Notes under the pieces: model-generated | Told to the model about the DNA's origin: nothing | The model's input: the letters and a program-made list of their open reading frames with translations, nothing else | Database searches by the model: none | Made by a program: the position numbers and the translations under genes | In this document: piece by piece, positions 57,783-64,000 of the stretch | Layout: each line of letters begins with the position of its first letter | How positions within the stretch are numbered: the first letter of the stretch is position 1 | Source of the DNA: Bacteroidota bacterium | GTDB taxonomy: Bacteria; Bacteroidota; Ignavibacteria; Kryptoniales; JAKASW01 | Reading direction: 5' to 3' | Assembly (NCBI GenBank): GCA_021825585.1 | Contig: JAKAGT010000004.1 | Coordinates: 124,001-188,000, forward strand | DNA: 64,000 nucleotides

Positions 57783-59294
57783 ATGTTCAAGGATCACCCT
57801 AAAGGATTGTATGTGCTCTTCTTTACAGAAATGTGGGAGCGCTTCGGTTTCTATACCGTTCTTTCGATTTTCGTGCTTTACCTCGCACAGAACTTCCATT
57901 GGAGTGAGGCCACTATCGGAAATATATACGGCTTGTTTCTCGCCGCCGTGTTCTTCCTGCCGCTGTTCGGCGGCTGGATCGCAGACAACATACTCGGATA
58001 CGGTCGGACCATCCTCCTTGGGGCGTTCACGTCCGCAGTGGGCTATACTCTTCTGGCAATCCCGACCAAGTCGCCGGTGCTCCTCTTCACCTCACTCATA
58101 GTAATCTCGATGGGGAACGGCCTCTTCAAGGCAAACACGTATGTGATCGTCGGAAATCTATATCCGGAGGCGAGCGGTTCGCTCAAGGATGCAGCGTTCA
58201 ACATATTTTATATGGGGATAAACCTCGGCGCGTTTCTGGCTCCCCTCGCCGCCTCGTCGATAAAAGACTTCATGATGAGCGAATACCATATGTCCCTTGT
58301 CCATGCCTATAACGCCGCCTTCGGCGCCTCCGCTGTGGGAATGCTGATTGCAATTACAATCTTCACTTCCTTCAGGAAGTACTACAAGATGGCGGACTAC
58401 AGGAGCAAGGACCGGACAAAGGGAGAAGGCGACGCGAAGCCCCTGACGAAGGCCGAGGAAAAAGAGAGGATAACTTCGCTTCTGATAATCTTCGCGGTCG
58501 TGATTTTTTTCTGGATGGCGTACTATCAAAACGGCTATACCCTCACGTTCTTCGCGAAGAACTATACGATGGCAGCTGTAGACAGGTTTACATATTTGCT
58601 TTTCGATCCGCTGTCGCTTATCTCGGTACTTACGCTGCTTCTCGGACTTTCGGCAGTGATAAGGAAAGCGTCTACGCAGAAATCCAGGATGACCGGCGGC
58701 CTCTTCTCGCTCGCGGCTCTCACAGTGATGATTTACAAAGTCGGCAGTTTCGCTCCCGCTAACCCGATCTCGCCGGAAAGTTTTCAGGCGTTTAATCCGC
58801 TTTTCATCATATTCCTGACCCCTATCGTGGTTGCGATGTTCGGATACATGAACAGAAAGAAAACCGAGCCGTCCTCACCGGAAAAGATGGGATTGGGAAT
58901 GGTAGCCGAATCTCTTTCGTTCATCATTATGATTTTTGCCGCAATCGGTCTTCCTGCAATTGCAATAGCATCAACTTCACTCTACTCGCACGTTACTCCG
59001 TACTGGCTCATCTCGTCGTACTTCATGATTACCGTCGCGGAGCTGCTTCTGAGTCCGATGGGGCTGTCATTCGTATCGAAGGTCGCTCCCGAAAGGATGA
59101 AAGGAGCGATGATGGGAGCATGGTTTGCCGCACAGGCAATAGGAAGCTACCTGTCGGGGTTTGTCGGAAGGTTCTACGCTGAGTGGCAGCTCTGGCAGTT
59201 CTTCCTTCTCTTCGTTTGCACATCACTTGTCGGAGGAGCGGTGATTTTCATGTTCATGAAAAGATTGAAGAAGGTCAGCGCCGCCGTCTCGTAA
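57783..59294 (+). CDS. POT family proton-dependent oligopeptide transporter
   Basis: A 503-aa membrane protein of the peptide:H+ symporter (POT/PTR2) family. The proton-coupling ExxER motif is present as EMWERFGFYTVLS near residue 16. FGGWIADNILGYGRTILLG and the PTR2 signature region FNIFYMGINLGAFLAPL are also visible. About 14 helices are predicted. It imports di- and tripeptides, which fits a cell that exports peptidases and murein amidases. It stands alone, and the 57578-57782 upstream region is long enough for its own promoter, but I found no clear motif. Confidence 0.93.
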   Translation: MFKDHPKGLYVLFFTEMWERFGFYTVLSIFVLYLAQNFHWSEATIGNIYGLFLAAVFFLPLFGGWIADNILGYGRTILLGAFTSAVGYTLLAIPTKSPVLLFTSLIVISMGNGLFKANTYVIVGNLYPEASGSLKDAAFNIFYMGINLGAFLAPLAASSIKDFMMSEYHMSLVHAYNAAFGASAVGMLIAITIFTSFRKYYKMADYRSKDRTKGEGDAKPLTKAEEKERITSLLIIFAVVIFFWMAYYQNGYTLTFFAKNYTMAAVDRFTYLLFDPLSLISVLTLLLGLSAVIRKASTQKSRMTGGLFSLAALTVMIYKVGSFAPANPISPESFQAFNPLFIIFLTPIVVAMFGYMNRKKTEPSSPEKMGLGMVAESLSFIIMIFAAIGLPAIAIASTSLYSHVTPYWLISSYFMITVAELLLSPMGLSFVSKVAPERMKGAMMGAWFAAQAIGSYLSGFVGRFYAEWQLWQFFLLFVCTSLVGGAVIFMFMKRLKKVSAAVS

Positions 59295-59525
59295 TCAAAC
59301 GGCGGATTCTGAGAGATACAACAAAAGGGGACCACGAAACGTGATGCTCGTTCTTGATAACCGCGATGACGTTCCGACGTGAGCCAATTTATCATTAAGA
59401 CATTCGGTGCGCTTGTGGTCCTCGTTTTCACCATGTAGTCTCAGATTGCCGCTACAACAGGATCGGCGTGATTACCCAACAGGTACTCCCCCATTGGGAT
59501 CTCCCCTACTCCTGTTCGGGGATGA

Positions 59526-59634
59526 GCCTGGAAACGTGGACGAAAAGTCTGTTTGGTGAAAATTCGTCTTCGAGTTTTGCAGATATTCAAGCGTCCCATC
59601 TTCAACATGGGGGTTCTCGTCCACGTCTCTAGGC
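59526..59634. repeat. Inverted repeat in the gap after the peptide transporter
   Basis: GCCTGGAAACGTGGACGA at 59526 and its near-complement at 59617-59634 match at 15 of 18 positions and enclose about 73 bases. The 373-base gap 59295-59667 between convergent genes has no ORF I support. The element may be a bidirectional terminator-like structure or a small mobile palindrome. Confidence 0.45.
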
Positions 59635-59667
59635 CCGTTTTGCACGCTCTCAGTGGTTACACATAGG

Positions 59668-60903
59668 CTACTCTATGCCGTAATATGGTGCACCCTCTTT
59701 TCTCACGACAAACTGCAGGAGTTGGCCCGACAAGGTGGATGCATAGAGATTGGCCCCGATCCATGCGAACGATCTGCACGGGGAATTCAAGGCACCTGTT
59801 GCAACAAACAACGAGTAAGGTCTTCCAATAATTCCTCCCGGATGTACAACAATCAAGTAGTCGGATGAGTCCGTACCGACGTACATGTCGCCGCTGGCCG
59901 AAAATGTGATTGCATAAATGTTACTTCCGCCCGAGGGATCGCTCGACAGGTCGAAGTACGGCTCCGGGGTTCCGAGGGAATCGTTTATGATCGGGGCTCT
60001 TAGAACTTGCATCGGGGAAGTACTCGTGACGCTCGCAGCAATATAGAGGCTGCCGTTGAAATAGCGAAGCGCTTTTACGCTTGAGGTAAACGGAAAACTC
60101 TTAAAATTCCCATTGGGATCGAGCATGAAAATTTTCCCGCCGGTTCCACCGATCCACAGATTGTGTGAGGGGTCGAAATCCAGGTCAACAAATCCACCGG
60201 AGGTGGCGGATTTCCATAATTGAGGGGTGCCGCCGCCCGGGGCAACTCTGTATATTGCCCTGTTTCCTCTTACAGCGTAGAGGTACCCGCCGGGACCGAA
60301 CTTCAGAGCGTTCCATCCCACCAATCCGGTAGTCGGACCGGCGTAGCTGGTGTTGCTGGTCGGTGCCATTTTGAAGATTCCCCTGTCGACGTTGCCCGAC
60401 GACATCGCAGCATACAACTCGAAATCCGCACTTCCACTGACCCCGTATGCCGCCTGGTTCGCGGCAAACCCTCCGTATTCGGAGACCGTGTTGATCAATT
60501 TATACGCCGTCGTGCCATACTGCAGTGCTCCGTGGACTGTCACTTGCACATAGATAGTGTCGCCATAAAGTGCCGGCGCTTGTACGGATAATCTGGTCGG
60601 GGTCACGCTGAAAACCGTGCCGCGGAAAACCGTATTGTTTGGAACTCCCGGTTTAACAAAAAACACCAATACGCTATCGGGGCTGGAGGAGAAGTTCTTG
60701 CCGTAGATCGTCACGGTATCGATACCTGCGAGCGCACTCCCGGAAGGTGAGAGACTGTCCACGACAGGGTCCGAGAGATACTTCTGCGCCGGATCGTACA
60801 GGCTTGGAGTCGTCGCCGGCTTGCAGCCTACAATGTTCAACGTGATACTCGCCAGCGCCGCGATCGTGGACAACAACATTATCTGTTCAACAATCCTTTT
60901 CAT
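59668..60903 (-). CDS. Lipoprotein with IPT/TIG domain and beta-propeller
   Basis: About 411 aa from the ATG at 60903 (AAGGAA 7 bases upstream); the track start at 60951 lacks this support. A lipoprotein signal (LASITLNIVGC) ends in a lipobox Cys. An IPT/TIG Ig-like domain follows (about 45-130; PVVDSLSPSGSALAGIDTVT), then an NHL/SMP30-like six-bladed propeller (GPGGYLYAVRGNRAIYRVAPG, DLDFDPSHNLWIGGTGG, ITFSASGDMYVGT). It is probably surface-exposed. It is the last gene of a receptor, FN3 protein, lipoprotein run and may take the place of a SusD-like partner, which is inference. Confidence 0.82.
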   Translation of the reverse strand: MKRIVEQIMLLSTIAALASITLNIVGCKPATTPSLYDPAQKYLSDPVVDSLSPSGSALAGIDTVTIYGKNFSSSPDSVLVFFVKPGVPNNTVFRGTVFSVTPTRLSVQAPALYGDTIYVQVTVHGALQYGTTAYKLINTVSEYGGFAANQAAYGVSGSADFELYAAMSSGNVDRGIFKMAPTSNTSYAGPTTGLVGWNALKFGPGGYLYAVRGNRAIYRVAPGGGTPQLWKSATSGGFVDLDFDPSHNLWIGGTGGKIFMLDPNGNFKSFPFTSSVKALRYFNGSLYIAASVTSTSPMQVLRAPIINDSLGTPEPYFDLSSDPSGGSNIYAITFSASGDMYVGTDSSDYLIVVHPGGIIGRPYSLFVATGALNSPCRSFAWIGANLYASTLSGQLLQFVVRKEGAPYYGIE

Positions 60904-61073
60904 GTTGATTTCCTTGTCTCCATTATTGTTGTACCTTTCCCGCTCCGACATTAGATAAATTTGATGATGCGGGATGCCGCATAAAGCGGCACTTTTTCTG
61001 CTCGTGTGCCATAAGGCTCACTGTGGTCATTATTGTTCTACCATCTTTTCCTATTCATGTGCTGTAAGGCTCC

Positions 61074-63614
61074 TTATCTGATGATTACACATTTCTGAAA
61101 CCCTGTGTCGCCCTTTCGGTACTCTACTACTCCGGTGTTAGGGTCGGTAAAGTCCTGTGTCACCGTGAAATGGACGATATATATTCCACTCACCACGACC
61201 TGGCCAGATGAAGTGTTTGACAGCCAGGTTTCATCACCGCTCCCGTTATCATGGACGATCGTGTTGATCAGGAAGCCGCTTTCCGTGTAGATCCTGATGA
61301 TACAGTGACCGGGAATATTGAGGAACATGATCTTGTCAGGTTCGCCGGGGAACTGCAAGTCTGCCGACTTGATGTTATACGGGTTAGGAACTATCCGAAT
61401 GGCGTCGATCCACTTCCTGGTGGAGTACTTTGAGACAACTGAATCAGGGAGATCGATTCTGTTTCCGTTCAGAGTAATCTCAACTTCATGCGCAGATTTC
61501 GCGTTGGCAATTTTCACCGCGTACCACACCTGGCCTATTGTTTTGAGATATGTAGGGTCGAGCTTGAACGAAAAAGAGCCGGAGCCGTTCGCAAGTCGGA
61601 TAGGCAATTGCCCGAGTGGAGGCGTAAATACGTTCTGGTTTCCGTTCGTGTCCGTGGCAGTGATACTGAACTCGACTATGCCTGGGGCTCCATTTGGATA
61701 GCTCGGGTCAAGCTGAAACCGAACTACATTTGCAGTGTCAATTACCCCCAGGGGGAGTTCGGCGGTAGCGCTCGGAGGGAGCGGCCCCGCGGGTCTCCTC
61801 AAGTAAGCGGCTATATTGGTCTTTGTATAGAACCTGCTGCTTAGCAGGGGACCGGTCGGGTTTGCCACGCCGGAGGTGTTATTGCTGCCGTCGTTGAAAG
61901 AGCAAATGTAGTAGTAGTATGAAAATCCTCTCCGTGCAGTTACGTCGTTGTATTCCTTAGTTCCCGGAGGAACCGTCGCTATCAGATCGAAAGTTGTATC
62001 GGGGGTGCCCACCGCACGGAAGAGCTTGTATCCCGCAAATCCGGGAGTCCCCTCCGACGGACTCGGATCCCAGGTGAGCGAAATGCGGTCGCCGCCTGAA
62101 GCCACGCTGAACATCGGCGGCGGCTGCGGGGGTTGAGGAATATTATACCCGAGTTCATAGTCCCTAACGGCTCGGCTGAAAGTTTCCATGATTGAGTCAG
62201 CGCCGGTCAGAACCCATGTGTCTTTGTAGACATTGAAGTCCGTTGTGGTGGCTCCATCCGGCAATGTGAATGGCCCCTTGTCACTTGGATTCTTGAATGC
62301 AGCCCACCATCTTCTGCCGATTTGCCAGCATGCATCCCGGCTTAGACCGTTAACACCTTCCGCGATTACTATGACCACGCTGTCCCCGGGGTTTATGTCC
62401 CAAGGCCCGTATGCCATCCATAGGCCCGTGCCGCCGCCGTCGTTGTGTACTTTCCACGGGTCAACCAGCGCCGGCGGATTGTAATGCTTCTCATAGAATC
62501 GCTCCGATGGACTACCCAGTCCTTTGTACGGGATTCCACTCAGCATCGCATAACAGTCTGCCTGCTGGGGAGCGGTAGATGGTGTCAGTGTCCCGAGGCC
62601 CGGATACGTGTCTCCAGCATGCCAGCCGAGAACGGCCGGCTGGTTGACGTCGTCAGTCCTGTCCGCAGTGGACTTGTCAACATGAAGTGTAACTATCCCG
62701 CAGAATTGTGGCGAGCATAGTCTTCCTGTTCCTGTGCCTGTGAATCCGCCGTCAGGCGAACCGATATTGTCGTACGGGTTCTCGGCCCTCTGTCCGGTCC
62801 ACTCGAAACCGGCGCGAAGCCATTGGGGAATTCCACTCGCTTCAGTCAGGCTTGAAACTTCACCGGCGTGCTGAGCATAATTCTCTCCACGCCGCGAGGT
62901 CCAGCTATGCTTTCCATATTCCTGATCGTAGCCCATCTTGTCCGCCCCTTCGCGGCAGACGCTGTAGCGGTTCATGAAACCGAACCTGAATCCCCTGACC
63001 GGAGCGTTCAGTACTTTCTGATTAGTGCCGTTCACATAACCGGTGTTCTTGAATGTGTACTCAAGTATGAAGTAGTTATCGTGGTACTGCTGACTGAACG
63101 CGAGCACCTTTCTTGTCATCGTAATGCCCATAGTCGTGTTGACGACGTTTGTGACAACGCGGTCGGCCACCTGGTTTGGGTCCACGGCGTCGACGTCTCC
63201 CGTATAAGGAGCACTTACGTCAATGCCATCCACATAGACAGTTGGGTTGGCAAATTTAGCTGTCTCCTTCAACTCGGTCGGGAAGACATTGGTCAGCGCG
63301 TAGCCTGAATTAATGGGGACACAGTAGTTGGCCCACTGATTCCCGGAAGCGTCCGTGAAGTTCTGGCAGCCTATCCACGTTCGCTCTATGACCGCGTTAT
63401 CCTGCAGCAGATAGTCAGAGGGCCAGGTCAGGCCTTCGTAGTAAACATTGTTCCATGCTCTCTCCGACCCGATAGAGGTGAACTTGCTTTGAAGTGAGCC
63501 GACACGGATGTATCGCGTTTCCGTTCCGGTAAGTTGCGCCATCACTGGTTGCACGGCCGAAAAAGACAAAACCGCGGCAGCAAGAGCGAGCAGGTATTTT
63601 TGCAAACGAAACAT
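61074..63614 (-). CDS. Large secreted FN3 protein with variant C-terminal sorting-like domain
   Basis: About 846 aa from the ATG at 63614 (GGGAG 7 bases upstream; track start 63635). A signal peptide is followed by an unrecognised beta-rich region of about 520 residues (IRVGSLQSKFTSIGSERAWN), an FN3 module (about 530-620; DRISLTWDPSPSEGTPGF ... SYYYYICSFNDG) and a C-terminal domain with IRIVPNPYNI, DKIMFLNIPGHCIIRIYTES and SGIYIVHFTV. The last domain is shared with the 29630-31744 protein. Both follow or lie near a TonB-dependent receptor, so this is a recurring receptor partner. Confidence 0.82.
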   Translation of the reverse strand: MFRLQKYLLALAAAVLSFSAVQPVMAQLTGTETRYIRVGSLQSKFTSIGSERAWNNVYYEGLTWPSDYLLQDNAVIERTWIGCQNFTDASGNQWANYCVPINSGYALTNVFPTELKETAKFANPTVYVDGIDVSAPYTGDVDAVDPNQVADRVVTNVVNTTMGITMTRKVLAFSQQYHDNYFILEYTFKNTGYVNGTNQKVLNAPVRGFRFGFMNRYSVCREGADKMGYDQEYGKHSWTSRRGENYAQHAGEVSSLTEASGIPQWLRAGFEWTGQRAENPYDNIGSPDGGFTGTGTGRLCSPQFCGIVTLHVDKSTADRTDDVNQPAVLGWHAGDTYPGLGTLTPSTAPQQADCYAMLSGIPYKGLGSPSERFYEKHYNPPALVDPWKVHNDGGGTGLWMAYGPWDINPGDSVVIVIAEGVNGLSRDACWQIGRRWWAAFKNPSDKGPFTLPDGATTTDFNVYKDTWVLTGADSIMETFSRAVRDYELGYNIPQPPQPPPMFSVASGGDRISLTWDPSPSEGTPGFAGYKLFRAVGTPDTTFDLIATVPPGTKEYNDVTARRGFSYYYYICSFNDGSNNTSGVANPTGPLLSSRFYTKTNIAAYLRRPAGPLPPSATAELPLGVIDTANVVRFQLDPSYPNGAPGIVEFSITATDTNGNQNVFTPPLGQLPIRLANGSGSFSFKLDPTYLKTIGQVWYAVKIANAKSAHEVEITLNGNRIDLPDSVVSKYSTRKWIDAIRIVPNPYNIKSADLQFPGEPDKIMFLNIPGHCIIRIYTESGFLINTIVHDNGSGDETWLSNTSSGQVVVSGIYIVHFTVTQDFTDPNTGVVEYRKGDTGFQKCVIIR

Positions 63615-63649
63615 CTTATTTCTCCCTTTTGTCATCGCAAAGATTGAAC

Positions 63650-64000
63650 TCAGAAATTGAATCTGACGCCGATGCTGTAATAGCGGGGATTAAGAAACGC
63701 CATCGACATATTGTTCGGCATGTTGATATACGATTTCGTTTCTATTCTCCTGTTGTTAGCGGCCGTAATTGCCGGATCATTGTTCGGGTTCAGCTGGAGG
63801 GGATCATACGCGACTCCGAGAGGGCGGTAATCGCCAATCCTGTCGTTTCCTTTCTGGATTCCGGTTTCGAACGGGAAGCGGAGCGATGCCAGATAATCCT
63901 GGTAATCATACGAGTCTACGAAGCCTGCAGAACTGAGGTATTTGAAATTGAACACGTTCGTGATGTCAAGATAGACCTGCAGATTCAATCCGGAGCCCAG
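63650..64000 (-). CDS. TonB-dependent receptor, C-terminal part (runs off the window)
   Basis: The visible 117 or so codons encode the end of an outer-membrane barrel: LNLQVYLDITNVFNFKYLS, GDYRPLGVAYDPLQL and a last strand ending YYSIGVRFNF with the terminal Phe typical of barrel assembly. The frame is open to the window edge, so the track start at 63988 is an internal Met. It heads the minus-strand run with the FN3 protein (36 bases downstream) and the IPT lipoprotein. Its C-terminus resembles the end of the 24852-28100 receptor (LLGIRFNL) more than copies A and B. Confidence 0.85.
   Translation of the reverse strand: MGSGLNLQVYLDITNVFNFKYLSSAGFVDSYDYQDYLASLRFPFETGIQKGNDRIGDYRPLGVAYDPLQLNPNNDPAITAANNRRIETKSYINMPNNMSMAFLNPRYYSIGVRFNF

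Noticed and set aside
1-64000. tRNA, rRNA, riboswitch or prophage genes
   Set aside because: I looked for T-loop words, conserved rRNA words and phage structural genes by eye and saw none. A covariance-model scan would be needed to exclude small RNAs.

Overview
The window looks like a chromosomal segment of an Ignavibacteria-type bacterium (Bacteroidota/Chlorobiota superphylum). The main evidence is a set of secreted proteins ending in the type IX secretion (T9SS) type A sorting domain (NYPNPFNP ... LGREVATLVN ... SGVYFY ... KKM). There is also a PorV/PorQ-family outer-membrane protein, and several TonB-dependent receptors with carboxypeptidase-regulatory-like N-termini but no SusD partner. 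No tRNA, rRNA, CRISPR array, prophage or intact insertion sequence was seen.

Layout. (1) 45-4481, minus strand: the housekeeping run yceD-rpmF-plsX-fabH-fabD plus a DUF3109 gene. (2) 5-21 kb, minus strand: an envelope and secretome run with an Amidase_2 protein, a transglutaminase-like protein, an Amidase_3 protein, a TolB-like propeller, a GHL10 glycoside hydrolase, a delta-60 repeat protein, a TIM-barrel protein and a beta-helix-like protein. Five of these carry T9SS sorting domains. (3) 21-38 kb: three complete TonB-dependent receptors around a divergent junction at about 24.2-24.85 kb. Two are paralogues, each followed by a paralogous beta-helix-like T9SS protein. The third heads a receptor, GH18 chitinase, FN3 protein, PorV run. 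(4) 38-46.9 kb, plus strand: an island that reads as amino-sugar or murein-sugar salvage, with two tandem-GNAT proteins, an HGSNAT/DUF5009-like membrane acetyltransferase, a PIG-L deacetylase, a sodium:solute symporter with a 57-aa membrane partner, a GH51-like protein and a NamZ (DUF1343) muramidase, closed by a strong terminator.

(5) 47-49.4 kb: a repeat-rich, gene-poor stretch. It has two broken copies of a restriction-modification C-terminus, a 143-bp tandem array of paired palindromes containing a small GIY-YIG gene, a cluster of 13-17-nt micropalindromes and a 42-bp tandem repeat. (6) 49.6-59.3 kb: an ECF sigma/anti-sigma pair, a FolD fused to a four-helix-bundle (S23/IVS) domain, a ymdB-type phosphodiesterase that apparently starts at CTG, ccmF with a Cys-rich partner, a YbaK deacylase, an alkyltransferase-like protein and a POT peptide transporter. 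(7) 59.6-64 kb, minus strand: another receptor module (lipoprotein, FN3 protein, 3' end of a TonB-dependent receptor) that runs off the window.

The most interesting material is the 47-49.4 kb stretch. The 143-bp repeat units look like internally deleted derivatives of the GIY-YIG gene unit, sharing its leader, its start codon and one palindrome. This suggests an autonomous/non-autonomous repeat system. Comparison of the two restriction-modification tail copies shows at least three micropalindromes inserted into one of them. The same micropalindrome type also sits in frame in the sorting domains of two T9SS proteins elsewhere in the window.
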